Origin: Rhodoferax sp. TS-BS-61-7
GTDB taxonomy: Bacteria > Pseudomonadota > Gammaproteobacteria > Burkholderiales > Burkholderiaceae_C
DNA length: 64,000 nt
Direction: 5' to 3'
Assembly: GCF_002943465.1 (NCBI RefSeq)
Contig: NZ_PTQY01000001.1
Coordinates: 248,001-312,000 of the forward strand
Positions 48,092-58,296 of this stretch are shown piece by piece. Within the stretch, counting starts at the first letter, position 1; each line of letters begins with the position of its first letter. The translations under genes were made by a program, and so were the position numbers. The notes under the pieces were generated by a model, which was not told the origin of the DNA, made no database searches, and saw only the letters and a program-made list of their open reading frames with translations.

Positions 48092-49438
48092 ACACTGCGT
48101 TTGACCCGGCTGCGCACCCTTTGCCTGACGCTGGTTTGGTGCGTGGTTGGCACGTCGGCCTGGGCCGGTGGCAACCACACGCAGGCCAGCTACCGGGCAT
48201 TGGAAGGTATGCCAGAACTCAGCCAGGCCCCGCGGGCCGTGGTCGAGTCGCTGGACACGTTCTTGCGCGCCCAGGAGCAGACACTGGAAGCACTGCTGGC
48301 CAGCCAGGAGGCCTGGGCTATGGCCGCCGTGGAGTATTACCCCGCGCTCCCCGATGCCCTGGCCTTTGTGGCCAACCCCCAACGCAGCGACGAGGCCCGT
48401 CGACAGGCCTTTTTGGCCGCCTTGCGCATCGCCCCCAACAGCAAGCTCAACCTATTCTTGGAGCCGGACGCCAAAGGCAGCGATGGCTTGCAGGCCGGCT
48501 ACGCCACGTTAAGCCTGGCCGACGTAAGCAGCCTGCCCCCGCCCCATGCCGCCCATGCCGAGAAGCGCTTTGTCGCCATCAAGCCGGGCGACCTGGTCAG
48601 CCCCCTGGCCGTGCTGGCCACCGCCACCGACGAGCCTGATTACGGGCTGGACAGCTTTTTGTGGGAAGACAGCCCCACCGGTTGGGGCAAGTTATGGGGG
48701 CTGGGCAGGCAGCCGTTTGGCAACCTGACGTCGGCCGCCGCATCACAGCGGCCGTTTGACGTGGGGTTTTTCCACGAAGACCGCATGTTGTACAGCGTTG
48801 CCCCCTGGGCCAAACGCTCCATGGTGCAAGCGCGGTATTACCAGTATTCCAGCCTGTCCGCCCTGGCGCTGCGCACCGGCCACGACTACTGGGGTTGGCG
48901 GTTTGCCGGCCTGGCCCTGCACTACCTGCAAAGCCTGACCCACCCCTACCACGCCCGCCTGGCGCCCGGGGAGTCCAGCGCCAAGCTGCTGGCCTACAAC
49001 ACCCTGGCCCGCATGGGGCTGCCCGGCCCGCGCAATGCGCGCATCCGCGCCATCACCAACCAGCGGCTGGTGCTGGACGCCCTGCAGGCCCAGCTGCTGC
49101 CCCAGAGCACCAAAGCCCTGCAAACACAGGACAAAGACAGCAGCTACCCCGAATGGAATGACCGCTACCTGCGCACCGTGGTGGCCGCCCAGACCGCCGC
49201 TCTGGCCGACAACGCCCAGCGCACGCTACTGGAAACCCTGCCGCCCGAGTGGGTGGCAGAAGCCCTGATTGACTTGCAGCCCCAAGATGCGACCATGCGT
49301 TTGCTGCCAGACCTGCTGGCACAAGACCCTACGCGACGTGCACGGTTGCAGGCCTTGGTGGCCGAATTAATGGGCAATTTTGGTGCACACAGCCGCAATG
49401 CCCTGCGTGCCATTGTCAAATCCGGCAACCGTTATTAA
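48083..49438 (+). CDS. Secreted protein, zinc-phospholipase-C-like
   Basis: 451 residues. The signal peptide ends around TSAWAGG. A segment WGWRFAGLALHYLQSLTHPYHARLAPG (about 270-296) resembles the zinc-binding helix of bacterial phospholipase C / S1-P1 nuclease folds (LHY.QDLT.P.H), and the mature N-terminus GGNHTQAS could add a His ligand. It would be a periplasmic or secreted phosphodiesterase-type hydrolase, but this is inferred from limited motifs. The start ATG 48083 lies in a dispersed repeat without a clear Shine-Dalgarno; TTG 48101 is an alternative. phaZ follows after 47 bases. Confidence 0.6.
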   Translation: MHSTLRLTRLRTLCLTLVWCVVGTSAWAGGNHTQASYRALEGMPELSQAPRAVVESLDTFLRAQEQTLEALLASQEAWAMAAVEYYPALPDALAFVANPQRSDEARRQAFLAALRIAPNSKLNLFLEPDAKGSDGLQAGYATLSLADVSSLPPPHAAHAEKRFVAIKPGDLVSPLAVLATATDEPDYGLDSFLWEDSPTGWGKLWGLGRQPFGNLTSAAASQRPFDVGFFHEDRMLYSVAPWAKRSMVQARYYQYSSLSALALRTGHDYWGWRFAGLALHYLQSLTHPYHARLAPGESSAKLLAYNTLARMGLPGPRNARIRAITNQRLVLDALQAQLLPQSTKALQTQDKDSSYPEWNDRYLRTVVAAQTAALADNAQRTLLETLPPEWVAEALIDLQPQDATMRLLPDLLAQDPTRRARLQALVAELMGNFGAHSRNALRAIVKSGNRY

Positions 49439-49454
49439 GACCATTGCTGTTATA

Positions 49455-49465
49455 TTGCACTGCAA
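49455..49465. promoter_or_regulatory. Palindrome upstream of the PHB depolymerase gene
   Basis: TTGCA-C-TGCAA, 20 bases before the phaZ start, in a TGC-rich stretch. It could be a regulator site such as a PhaR-type operator; this is inference only. Confidence 0.4.
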
Positions 49466-49485
49466 CATTTCCTGAGGTTCCCCCC

Positions 49486-50913
49486 ATGCTGTACCAGCTT
49501 TACGAAACCCAACGCTCCCTGATGGAGCCGTTTTCTGACCTGGCACTGGCCGCTGCCAAGCTCTACAACAACCCGCTGTCGGTGGTGGGGCAAAACCCCT
49601 TTGCCCAGCGCCTGTCGGCGGGTTACGACCTGATGCACCGCCTGGGCAAGGACTACGAAAAACCCGAGTTCGGCCTGCGCACCATCGATGTGGACGGCGT
49701 CGACGTGGCCATCCACGAACGCGTGGAATTGAACAAACCCTTTTGTGAACTGCGCCGCTTCAAGCGCTTTACCGACGACACGACCACCCTGGGAAAGATC
49801 AAGGGCCAGCCTGTGGTGTTGATCGTCGCGCCGCTGTCGGGCCACTACGCCACGCTGCTGCGGGACACGGTCAAGACCATGCTAAAGGACCACAAGGTCT
49901 ATATCACCGACTGGAAAAACGCCCGTCTGGTGCCGCTGGCAGACGGCGAATTTCACCTTGACGACTACGTGAACTATGTGCAGGAGTTCATCCGCCACGT
50001 ACAGGGCAAATACGGCAACTGCCATGTGATGAGCGTGTGCCAGCCTACCGTGCCAGTGCTGGCTGCCGTGTCGCTGATGGCCAGCCGCGGCGAAACCACG
50101 CCGCTGACCATGACCATGATGGGCGGCCCGATTGACGCCCGCAAGTCCCCCACCGCGGTGAACAACCTGGCCATGAACAAGAGCCACAGCTGGTTTGAGA
50201 ACAACGTGATCTACCGCGTGCCCAGCAACTTCCCCGGTGCGGGCCGCCGCGTCTACCCCGGCTTTTTGCAGCACACCGGTTTTGTGGCCATGAACCCCGA
50301 CCACCACGCCAAGAGCCACTACGACTACTTCAAAGACCTGATCAAGGGTGACGACGCCAGCACCGAAGCCCACCGCAAGTTCTACGACGAGTACAACGCC
50401 GTGCTGGACATGGACGCAGACTATTACCTGGAGACCATCCAGGTGGTGTTCCAGGAGTTCAGCCTGGTCAATGGCACCTGGGATGTGAAGAACCCCCAAG
50501 GCAAGCTGGAACGTGTGAAGCCGGCTGACATCAAGACCACCGCGCTGATGTCGGTGGAAGGTGAGCTCGACGACATCTCCGGCGCCGGCCAGACCGAAGC
50601 CGTGCACGACATCTGCAGCGGCGTACCCAAGAGCCAGCAGCGCCACTTTGAGGCCAAGGGCGCCGGCCACTACGGCATTTTCTCGGGCCGCCGCTGGCGC
50701 GAACATGTGTACCCACAGGTCAAGGCCTTTATCAAGGCGCACCCGCTACCTGTGGCCAAGGCCGAACCGACCGCCAAACCAGCGCCAGCAGCAACAGTTT
50801 CCAAGCCTGCCGCCAAACCCGTTTTGGCTAAAAAAGTGGCCGTAGCCCCCGTAAAACCTGCGCCAACAGCTCCTAAAAAGGTAGCGACCAAGCGCAGCGT
50901 CAAGAGCAAGTGA
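49486..50913 (+). CDS. phaZ: Intracellular polyhydroxyalkanoate depolymerase
   Basis: 475 residues. The intracellular PHB depolymerase family (TIGR01849 type) uses a Cys nucleophile, here Cys 185 in SVCQPTVP. SVEGELDDISGAGQT supplies the acidic residue and GAGHYGIFSGRRWRE the His. It releases 3-hydroxybutyrate units from storage granules. The last 65 residues are Lys/Pro/Ala repeats (for example AKKVAVAPVKPAPTAPKKV), like the basic PAKKAAA tails of PHA-granule or DNA-binding proteins. ATG 49486. It overlaps the next gene (GTGA). Confidence 0.92.
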   Translation: MLYQLYETQRSLMEPFSDLALAAAKLYNNPLSVVGQNPFAQRLSAGYDLMHRLGKDYEKPEFGLRTIDVDGVDVAIHERVELNKPFCELRRFKRFTDDTTTLGKIKGQPVVLIVAPLSGHYATLLRDTVKTMLKDHKVYITDWKNARLVPLADGEFHLDDYVNYVQEFIRHVQGKYGNCHVMSVCQPTVPVLAAVSLMASRGETTPLTMTMMGGPIDARKSPTAVNNLAMNKSHSWFENNVIYRVPSNFPGAGRRVYPGFLQHTGFVAMNPDHHAKSHYDYFKDLIKGDDASTEAHRKFYDEYNAVLDMDADYYLETIQVVFQEFSLVNGTWDVKNPQGKLERVKPADIKTTALMSVEGELDDISGAGQTEAVHDICSGVPKSQQRHFEAKGAGHYGIFSGRRWREHVYPQVKAFIKAHPLPVAKAEPTAKPAPAATVSKPAAKPVLAKKVAVAPVKPAPTAPKKVATKRSVKSK

Positions 50914-51596
50914 CCGCGGGCACGACAGCTGCACCGCCCCTGGTGCAGCGCCTGCTGGACGCTCTGCCCCAAACGCAGTGCACCCGCTGCGGCTACCCCG
51001 ACTGCGCCGCTTACGCACACGCCATGGCAGTGGGCGAAGCCGGCATCAACCAGTGTCCGCCCGGCGGGGCCGAAGGCATCACGCGTCTGGCGGCCATCAC
51101 CGGCCAGCCCGTGTTGCCGCTAGACCCCGCCTTTGGGGTGGAAGCGCCGCGTAGCGTGGCCTTCATCGACGAGAACTGGTGCATCGGCTGCACCCTGTGC
51201 CTAGACGCCTGCCCCACCGATGCGATCATCGGCAGCAACAAACGCATGCACACGGTGCTGGAGCAGCATTGCACGGGCTGCGAGCTGTGCTTGCCGGTGT
51301 GCCCGGTGGACTGCATCCTGCTGGAGAACGTGAGCGGCAGCCAGACCGGCTGGAGCGCCTGGCCCCAGCCGCTGGCTGACGAGGCACGCACCCGCTACAG
51401 CGCTCGCCAAAGCCGCCGCAGCCGCGAGGAGGCAGAACATGCCCAGCGACTACAGGACAAGGCAGAAATGAAACTGGCCGACCTACCCGCCCACTCCCAA
51501 CACACCGACCCGGCCGTGCTGGACCAAAAGCGTACCGTGATTGAGGCGGCCCTGGCGCGCGCCCGGGCCCGTGCAAAGCCCGGCGGCGGCAGCTAA
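50910..51596 (+). CDS. rsxB: RnfB/RsxB-like ferredoxin
   Basis: 228 residues. An Fe-S domain CTRCGYPDC...C (Cys 24, 27, 32, 49) is followed by two 4Fe-4S motifs, CIGCTLCLDACP and CTGCELCLPVCP. These match the RnfB cytoplasmic part, but the usual N-terminal membrane helix is missing. The C-terminus is a charged helix. No rnfA/C/D/G/E genes are near. It may work as a soluble electron carrier. GTG 50910 overlaps the phaZ stop, indicating coupling. Confidence 0.85.
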   Translation: MTAGTTAAPPLVQRLLDALPQTQCTRCGYPDCAAYAHAMAVGEAGINQCPPGGAEGITRLAAITGQPVLPLDPAFGVEAPRSVAFIDENWCIGCTLCLDACPTDAIIGSNKRMHTVLEQHCTGCELCLPVCPVDCILLENVSGSQTGWSAWPQPLADEARTRYSARQSRRSREEAEHAQRLQDKAEMKLADLPAHSQHTDPAVLDQKRTVIEAALARARARAKPGGGS

Positions 51597-51629
51597 ACGA
51601 CCACAGCCGCCGCCAGTGCCGACGCAGCT

Positions 51630-53957
51630 TTACAGCGCGGCCATCAGGTTCTTGTAGACACCGCAGCCAACGAACACATCGTCCACCTGCACCACATACG
51701 ACATCTTGGTCTGCACCTTGCCGTTGAGCGGGTTGACGATGTCGTATTCCACCCAGCCTGGGGCCACCGAGGCCTGGCCGACAATGGAGGCCATCAGGGC
51801 GTTGCCATCGATACCGGCTACGTCCTGCACACGGGTGCCCACCTTGGCCGGGTTGCCACCAAAGGCCAGGTACTGGCCACTGCGGTCCAGTACAAACACA
51901 TACATATCGCGATCAAACAAAGCGCTTTCCTTGGGCGTAACCTCGCGCACAAAAGCGTCGCGGCTGCCCGCCCCGCGGCGTAGCGACAGAGCGCGCTCCA
52001 CCAGGGCACGGGCCTCATCAGCCGAGCCCTGCTGCAGCTTGAACACCGACACCGCATCCGACAGCACACTCGCGCGCTCCTGCAGGGCGGTGGCCTGGCT
52101 CACAGCCTGCTCCACCATGGCGGCGTTCTGCTGGGTAATCTCGTCGAGCTGGCGAATCGCTGTGGTGATTTCCGCCAGGCTGTTGCTCTGCTCGGCGCTG
52201 GACGCCGAGATGTGCGACATATTGGCCGCCACATCGCGCACACCATCCACAATGCGTGTGATGTTGGCGCCGGCCGCACGGATTTGGGCCACCCCGGTCG
52301 CCACCTGGGCACTGGAAGCGCCAATGAGTTGGCGAATCTCTTTGGCCGACGCTGCGGACCGCTGCGCCAGCGAACGGACCTCAGTCGCCACCACGGCAAA
52401 GCCACGACCCGACTCACCGGCACGGGCGGCTTCCACCGCTGCATTCAACGCCAGGATGTTGGTCTGGAACGCCAGGCCATCGATCACACCCACGATTTCG
52501 TCCATGCGTTTGGTGCTGGCCTCAATCGCCTCCACCGAAGCAATCGCTTCCACCATGCCCTGCGCGCCCTGCTCCGCCACGCCGCGCACCGCTTGCGCGG
52601 CTTGGTCGGACTTTTGGGCGGTGTGGGCGTTGTCCTTCACGGTGGAAGACAGCTCCTGCACGCTGGCCGAGGTTTCTTCCAGGTTGGCAGCCTGTTGCTC
52701 GGTACGGCCCGACAAGGCCTCATTGCCCGTCACCAGCACATCCCCGGAATTGGCCACCAGCGCCGAGTTGCTGCGCACACTGGCCACCATGACGGAAATG
52801 TTGTTCACCATCACATCCATGGCATGGGACATTTCCGACAGCTCGTCTTTGCCACGAATTTTGACCGTGTGGCGCAAATTTCCACTGGCAGTCTCCTCCA
52901 TGAATCGCAGCACCTGGCGCAAGTCTTGCAAGAAACTGAAGTTAAACGACAACATGAAATACAGCAGCGCCAACACGGTGAGTACGCTCACCCCAGCGGT
53001 AACCCACAGCATCGTGACCGTGCGGTCCAGGCGCTGCTGCAGCAGGCGGTGAACACCTTGTACCGCCGAGCTTTGGTACGCAGCTATCGCCTCAATGGTC
53101 TGCGTTCCAGCGTTGAAATAGGTTTGCGATTCGCCCGTGGTGGCCCCGGCAGCGAAACGTTCACGCGCCAGTTTGGAAAAACTGCTGCTGGCCTCCAGCG
53201 CTTTTTCGCCTAAGGGCTCTTTCACCCCCATGGCCTGCATCAGCGTCTGGGCGTACTTCACATCCTGTGCCCAAGCGTCCAGCGCGTCGAGCTGGGTGCG
53301 CACCCGGGTGGCACCGTTCTCATCCAGGGTGGGCTGGCTCAGCAAACCTGCCCCCTGCCCGCGCAGGCGCCCGACCTGTTCGGTCCAGGGAATCAGGCGC
53401 GACACGGCCATGTCCATCAGCGTATAGGTCACCGGGTCAGGATCGAACAAGAGACTGGATTCGTTGGCAATGCCGTAGACAAACCGCGCCAGGTCTTCAA
53501 TCAAGGCGGTGTGCAGCGCAAAGCTTGCAGGCGCAGCCTTGCCCTCCAGCGCCGGAATGAGGGCATCCACGCGCTCCCGCAGCGCCTTCCACTCGGCACT
53601 GCTCACGGCGCCGGCCTGGCGGGTGACGTTGGCATCCAGCTGGTCACGCGCTGTCTTCAGGGATTCGCGGGTTTTGTCGCGGGCGCCTTGCACGGCGGTG
53701 TTGCCAGACAAAAGCATATTGGTCTGCCCGCGGTGGGTTTGCAGTTGGCGGACCAGCGCACTGGCATCCTCCACCATGGCAATGCCCACCAGCTCAGCGC
53801 GGGTCATGGCGATTTCACTGCGCTCCCGGCCAATCAGCTCGGCGGCGATGAAAAACAGGGGCACGAGCACCACCACCGTCACCAAACCCAGCTTCACGCC
53901 AAAGCGCATGCGGCGCATCAGCCAAATACCGGCGGAAAAAACCTTACCCAGCTTCAT
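51630..53957 (-). CDS. Methyl-accepting chemotaxis protein with C-terminal Cache domain
   Basis: 775 residues. TM1 spans about 21-43, a helical periplasmic sensor about 44-315, TM2 about 318-338, then HAMP and a signalling domain with the hairpin [27 protein letters not shown]. After it (about 660-775) comes a Cache-like domain: [23 protein letters not shown] ... [10 protein letters not shown]...KMSYV...GCGVY. Cache domains are normally periplasmic; here the topology places it in the cytoplasm. It probably responds to an intracellular or membrane-permeant ligand. AGGAG lies 7 bases before ATG. It is convergent with rsxB. Confidence 0.9.
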   Translation of the reverse strand: MKLGKVFSAGIWLMRRMRFGVKLGLVTVVVLVPLFFIAAELIGRERSEIAMTRAELVGIAMVEDASALVRQLQTHRGQTNMLLSGNTAVQGARDKTRESLKTARDQLDANVTRQAGAVSSAEWKALRERVDALIPALEGKAAPASFALHTALIEDLARFVYGIANESSLLFDPDPVTYTLMDMAVSRLIPWTEQVGRLRGQGAGLLSQPTLDENGATRVRTQLDALDAWAQDVKYAQTLMQAMGVKEPLGEKALEASSSFSKLARERFAAGATTGESQTYFNAGTQTIEAIAAYQSSAVQGVHRLLQQRLDRTVTMLWVTAGVSVLTVLALLYFMLSFNFSFLQDLRQVLRFMEETASGNLRHTVKIRGKDELSEMSHAMDVMVNNISVMVASVRSNSALVANSGDVLVTGNEALSGRTEQQAANLEETSASVQELSSTVKDNAHTAQKSDQAAQAVRGVAEQGAQGMVEAIASVEAIEASTKRMDEIVGVIDGLAFQTNILALNAAVEAARAGESGRGFAVVATEVRSLAQRSAASAKEIRQLIGASSAQVATGVAQIRAAGANITRIVDGVRDVAANMSHISASSAEQSNSLAEITTAIRQLDEITQQNAAMVEQAVSQATALQERASVLSDAVSVFKLQQGSADEARALVERALSLRRGAGSRDAFVREVTPKESALFDRDMYVFVLDRSGQYLAFGGNPAKVGTRVQDVAGIDGNALMASIVGQASVAPGWVEYDIVNPLNGKVQTKMSYVVQVDDVFVGCGVYKNLMAAL

Positions 53958-54128
53958 TGTTGTCTCCTCGTCTGCGCTACAGCGCGGGCCCGCAAAACCA
54001 GTGAACCCCTGTCCAAACTGCCAAAGGTATGTGTTTATTCAAGCACTTTTGGCTGACTGTAACCCTACCGATAGCGGAGCAAACGCCAAGAAACCCGTAA
54101 AAGCCCGGCCAAATGCCATGCAAACCGC

Positions 54129-54605
54129 CTAGTGCGCAGACAAAGCCTGGATCACATCGGGCGGTGCCTGCACCAGCTCAATCAACACGCCCTCGCCCGC
54201 AATCGGAAATTCATCGTTGCTTTTGGGGTGCAAAAAGGTGATGTCGTACCCCGCTGCCCCCTTGCGGATGCCGCCGGGCGCAAAACGCACGCCCTTGGCG
54301 GTGAGCCACTCCACGGCCACCGGCAGGTTGTCGATCCACAGGCCCACATGGTTCAGCGGCGTGGTGTGCACCGCTGGCTTTTTGTCCGGGTCCAACGGCT
54401 GCATCAAGTCCACCTCGACCTTGTACGGCCCGGTGCCCATGGAGCAAATGTCCTCGTCCACATTCTCTTTTTCGCTTTTGAATGTACCAGTGACTTCCAG
54501 ACCCAGCATGTCCACCCACAGGGTTTGCAGGCGTTTTTTGTCAGGGCCACCGATGGCAATTTGCTGGATGCCCAGCACCTTGAAGGGCCTGGTGTTCTGG
54601 CTCAT
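54129..54605 (-). CDS. VOC protein, methylmalonyl-CoA epimerase candidate
   Basis: 158 residues, glyoxalase/VOC fold with two beta-alpha-beta-beta-beta units. [27 protein letters not shown] and [18 protein letters not shown], then [11 protein letters not shown] and [13 protein letters not shown], closely resemble methylmalonyl-CoA epimerases. That role fits its position as last gene of the mcm-meaB-pccB-pccA operon: it would convert (S)- to (R)-methylmalonyl-CoA. A general lactoylglutathione-lyase-like function cannot be excluded. It overlaps the pccA stop by 4 bases. Confidence 0.78.
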   Translation of the reverse strand: MSQNTRPFKVLGIQQIAIGGPDKKRLQTLWVDMLGLEVTGTFKSEKENVDEDICSMGTGPYKVEVDLMQPLDPDKKPAVHTTPLNHVGLWIDNLPVAVEWLTAKGVRFAPGGIRKGAAGYDITFLHPKSNDEFPIAGEGVLIELVQAPPDVIQALSAH

Positions 54606-56650
54606 ACGAACTCCACAATCGCCTGGTCCACGCTCAGGCTCTCGCCCTTGGCCGCCAACACCTTGCCCACCACACCATCGGCAGCGGCAAACAACACGTT
54701 TTCCATCTTCATGGCTTCGATCACGGCCACACGTTCACCGGCCTGCACCTTCTGGCCGGGCACCACGGCCACATCCACCAGCAGGCCCGGCATGGGCGAG
54801 AGCACATAGCGGCTCATGTCAGGCGGTGCCTTGTGCGGCATCAGCGCATGCAGCTCGGCCATGCGCGGGGACATGACCAGCGCGTCGATGCGGGTGCCGT
54901 TGTGCTGCACCCGCAGGGCCAGCGGGTTCTTGGGCGTGCCGCGTTCAATTTGCGCGGTGAAGGTTTTTCCGTTGACCGTGCCGGTGATGGCAATGTCGTT
55001 GAGGCGCGATTTGCTACGAATAACATAGCTGCTAGCGCTCACGGTGACTCGCGCAGAGCCGGTTTCGCCTTCAAACTCATCCACATGCACCGGCGCGTAG
55101 CGGTGGTTGCCCGCCGCATCCAGCGTCACCACCACATAGTCCTTGCCGGCGTCCACCGCGTAGCCGGGCAGTTGGCCCGACAGGCCCGCCGCACGCTCAC
55201 GCGACTTGCGGCGCACAAAGGCGGCCAACGCGGTGAGAAAGGACGCATCGTCGTGCGGCACGTCTTCGGCAAAAAAACCCTTGCCATAGTTCTCTGCAAT
55301 AAAACCAGTGTTGAAATCCCCCGCCACAAACCTGGGGTGCGCCAGTAGCGCGGCCTGGAAGGGGATGTTGCTGGACACGCCACGGATCACAAAGCCGTTC
55401 AGCGCTTCGCGCATCTTGGCAATCGCGTCCAGCCGGTCTTTGCCGTGCACGATGAGTTTGGCAATCATCGAGTCGTAAAACATCGGAATCTCGCCACCAT
55501 CCTGCACACCGGTGTCCACCCGCACGCCCAGCAGGTCGGCCGTGTTGCCTTGCCACATCGTCTGCTCGGGTGGTGCAAAACGCACCAGGCGGCCGGTGCT
55601 GGGCAGGAAATTGCGGAACGGATCTTCGGCGTTGATACGACATTCGATAGCCCAGCCGTTACGCTGCACATCTTGCTGTTCCAGCGGCAGCTTTTCGCCG
55701 GCCGCCACGCGAATCATCAGCTCCACCAGGTCCAGTCCGGTGATGGCCTCCGTCACCGGGTGCTCCACCTGCAAGCGGGTGTTCATTTCCAGAAAGTAAA
55801 AACTCTGGTCTTTGCCGACGACGAACTCGACGGTACCCGCGCTTTGGTACTTCACGGCCTTGGCCAGCGCCACCGCCTGCTCGCCCATGGCCTTGCGCGT
55901 CGCGTCGCTGATGAAGGGGCTTGGCGCCTCTTCAATCACCTTCTGGTGGCGGCGCTGGATCGAGCATTCACGCTCGTTCAGGTAAATCACATTGCCATGG
56001 CTGTCGCCGATCAACTGGATCTCAATGTGGCGCGGCTCTTCTACAAACTTTTCGATAAACACCCGGTCATCGCCAAAGCTGTTGCGCGCTTCGTTGCGGC
56101 ACGACGTGAAACCTTCCAGCGCTTCCTTGTCGTTGAAAGCCACGCGCAGGCCCTTGCCACCGCCGCCCGCCGACGCCTTGATCATCACGGGGTAACCAAT
56201 GCCCTTGGCAATCTCGACGGCCTTCTCTGCCGTTTCAATCGCGTCGTTCACACCGGGAATGCAGTTCACACCCGCCTTGCCCGCCAGCTTCTTGGATTCG
56301 ATCTTGTCGCCCATGGCGCCAATCGAATAGTGTTTGGGGCCAATGAAGGTGATGCCCTCTTCTTCGCAGCGCTTGGAGAACTCCGCGTTCTCACTCAAGA
56401 AGCCGTAGCCCGGGTGCACCGCCTGTGCGCCGGTTTGTTTGCAGGCCGCAATGATCTTGTCGGCCAGCAAATAACTCTCGCGACTGGGTGCGGGGCCGAT
56501 GTTTACGGCCTCATCGGCCAGTGCCACATGGCGGGCCTCTTTGTCCGCGTCCGAATACACGGCCACGGTTTTGATGCCCATCTTGCGGGCCGTCGCAATC
56601 ACGCGGCAGGCGATTTCGCCACGGTTGGCGATCAGGATTTTGGTGAACAT
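54602..56650 (-). CDS. pccA: Propionyl-CoA carboxylase alpha subunit (biotin carboxylase + BCCP)
   Basis: 682 residues. The biotin carboxylase domain (1-447: [46 protein letters not shown]) is followed by a linker/BT-like region and a C-terminal biotinyl domain, biotin Lys 648 in EAMKMEN. With PccB it carboxylates propionyl-CoA to methylmalonyl-CoA. Acetyl- or methylcrotonyl-CoA carboxylase are the alternatives, but the mutase neighbourhood favours propionyl-CoA. A dispersed repeat copy encodes [12 protein letters not shown] in the linker. Confidence 0.93.
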   Translation of the reverse strand: MFTKILIANRGEIACRVIATARKMGIKTVAVYSDADKEARHVALADEAVNIGPAPSRESYLLADKIIAACKQTGAQAVHPGYGFLSENAEFSKRCEEEGITFIGPKHYSIGAMGDKIESKKLAGKAGVNCIPGVNDAIETAEKAVEIAKGIGYPVMIKASAGGGGKGLRVAFNDKEALEGFTSCRNEARNSFGDDRVFIEKFVEEPRHIEIQLIGDSHGNVIYLNERECSIQRRHQKVIEEAPSPFISDATRKAMGEQAVALAKAVKYQSAGTVEFVVGKDQSFYFLEMNTRLQVEHPVTEAITGLDLVELMIRVAAGEKLPLEQQDVQRNGWAIECRINAEDPFRNFLPSTGRLVRFAPPEQTMWQGNTADLLGVRVDTGVQDGGEIPMFYDSMIAKLIVHGKDRLDAIAKMREALNGFVIRGVSSNIPFQAALLAHPRFVAGDFNTGFIAENYGKGFFAEDVPHDDASFLTALAAFVRRKSRERAAGLSGQLPGYAVDAGKDYVVVTLDAAGNHRYAPVHVDEFEGETGSARVTVSASSYVIRSKSRLNDIAITGTVNGKTFTAQIERGTPKNPLALRVQHNGTRIDALVMSPRMAELHALMPHKAPPDMSRYVLSPMPGLLVDVAVVPGQKVQAGERVAVIEAMKMENVLFAAADGVVGKVLAAKGESLSVDQAIVEFV
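55012..55060 (+). repeat. Dispersed 47-bp element, copy 9 (inside pccA)
   Basis: TGCTAC, ACATAGCTGCTAGCGCTCA, then CGCGCAGAGCC. It is read in pccA in a different frame (SASSYVIRS) from the tilS-type copies, in the non-catalytic linker region. Confidence 0.6.
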
Positions 56651-56683
56651 GGTGCTTGTCCTTTTTTTGTTCTCAGGCGGCGA

Positions 56684-58216
56684 TCAGAGGGGGATGTTCC
56701 CGTGTTTGCGCCACGGGTTTTCCAGCTTCTTGTCCTTGAGCATCACCAGCGAACGGCAGATGCGCTTGCGGGTTTCGTGCGGCAGGATCACGTCGTCGAT
56801 AAAGCCGCGTGCGCCAGCCACAAACGGGTTGGCAAAGCGGGCTTTGTATTCGGCTTCCTTCGCGGCCAGCTTGGCGGGGTCGCCCTTGTCTTCGCGGAAG
56901 ATGATTTCCACCGCGCCCTTGGCCCCCATCACCGCAATCTCGGCGTTGGGCCAGGCAAAGTTGACGTCGCCACGCAGGTGCTTGGAGCTCATCACGTCAT
57001 ACGCACCGCCATAGGCCTTGCGCGTGATCACCGTGATCTTGGGCACCGTGCACTCGGCATACGCATACAGCAGCTTGGCGCCGTGTTTGATGATGCCACC
57101 GTACTCCTGGCTAGTGCCGGGCATGAAACCGGGCACGTCGACAAACGTGATCACCGGAATGTTGAACGCATCGCAGAAGCGCACAAAACGTGCGGCCTTG
57201 ATGGAACTCTTGATGTCCAGGCAACCGGCCAGCACCAATGGCTGGTTGGCCACGATGCCAATGGTTTGACCGTCCATGCGGGCAAAGCCAATGATGATGT
57301 TCTTGGCGTACTCGGGCTGGATCTCGAAGAAGTCGCCATCGTCCACGGTCTTGACGATCAGCTCCTTCATGTCATAGGCCTTGTTCGCGTTCTCGGGCAC
57401 CAGCGTGTCCAGGCTCAAGTCCTTGCGGTCGCTGGGGTCGCCGCTCTTGCGCACCGGGGCTTTCTCGCGGTTGTTCAGCGGCAGGTAGTTGTAGAGGCGT
57501 CGCAGCATCAGCAGCGCTTCCACATCGTTCTCAAACGCCAGATCGGCCACGCCGCTCTTGGTGGTGTGGGTGATGGCACCGCCCAGCTCTTCGGCCGTCA
57601 CCTCTTCATGCGTCACCGTCTTCACCACTTCGGGGCCAGTGACAAACATGTAGCTGGAGTCTTTGACCATGAAGATGAAGTCCGTCATCGCTGGCGAATA
57701 CACCGCGCCGCCAGCACTTGGCCCCATGATCATGCTGATCTGCGGAATCACGCCGCTGGCCATGACGTTGCGCTGGAACACATCGGCATAACCACCCAGC
57801 GACGCCACACCTTCCTGAATACGCGCGCCGCCCGAATCGTTGAGACCAATCACCGGCGCGCCGACCTTCATCGCCTGGTCCATCACCTTGCAAATCTTCT
57901 CGGCATGCGCCTCGGACAGCGCGCCGCCAAACACCGTGAAGTCCTGGCTGAATACGAACACCAGGCGACCATTGATCATGCCGTAGCCGGTGACCACGCC
58001 GTCGCCCGGAATCTTCTGGTCTTGCATGCCGAAGTCCACACAGCGGTGTTCGACAAACATGTCCCACTCTTCAAACGTGCCTTCGTCCAGCAAAATTTCC
58101 AGCCGCTCGCGCGCGGTGAGTTTGCCTTTTTTGTGTTGGGCGGAGATGCGCTTTTCGCCACCGCCCTGGCGCGCGAGTTCGCGCTTGGCTTCGAGTTGTT
58201 CAAGAATGGCTTGCAT
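56684..58216 (-). CDS. pccB: Propionyl-CoA carboxylase beta subunit
   Basis: 510 residues, acyl-CoA carboxyltransferase. [91 protein letters not shown] and [11 protein letters not shown] are typical of PccB. It moves carboxyl from biotin to propionyl-CoA. It lies between meaB (37 bases) and pccA (33 bases). Confidence 0.96.
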   Translation of the reverse strand: MQAILEQLEAKRELARQGGGEKRISAQHKKGKLTARERLEILLDEGTFEEWDMFVEHRCVDFGMQDQKIPGDGVVTGYGMINGRLVFVFSQDFTVFGGALSEAHAEKICKVMDQAMKVGAPVIGLNDSGGARIQEGVASLGGYADVFQRNVMASGVIPQISMIMGPSAGGAVYSPAMTDFIFMVKDSSYMFVTGPEVVKTVTHEEVTAEELGGAITHTTKSGVADLAFENDVEALLMLRRLYNYLPLNNREKAPVRKSGDPSDRKDLSLDTLVPENANKAYDMKELIVKTVDDGDFFEIQPEYAKNIIIGFARMDGQTIGIVANQPLVLAGCLDIKSSIKAARFVRFCDAFNIPVITFVDVPGFMPGTSQEYGGIIKHGAKLLYAYAECTVPKITVITRKAYGGAYDVMSSKHLRGDVNFAWPNAEIAVMGAKGAVEIIFREDKGDPAKLAAKEAEYKARFANPFVAGARGFIDDVILPHETRKRICRSLVMLKDKKLENPWRKHGNIPL

Positions 58217-58248
58217 GAAAAATCCTTCTCGTCTGAAACGTTCTAATT

Positions 58249-58296
58249 GCTATCTATTTAGGAGCTGCTGGCGCAATGGAGTCGGAGGCTGAGAGC
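58249..58296 (+). repeat. Dispersed 47-bp element, copy 10 (3' end of meaB)
   Basis: GCTATCTATTTAGGAGCTGC, TGGCGCAATGGAG, then GGAGGCTGAGAGC. It contains the meaB stop codon (58254-58256) and encodes the last residues ([10 protein letters not shown]) in the tilS-type frame. Confidence 0.75.

Noticed and set aside
51226..51576. Antisense open frames opposite the RnfB-like gene with many Cys residues
   Set aside because: They are mirror images of a Cys-coded ferredoxin in GC-rich DNA, with no independent support.
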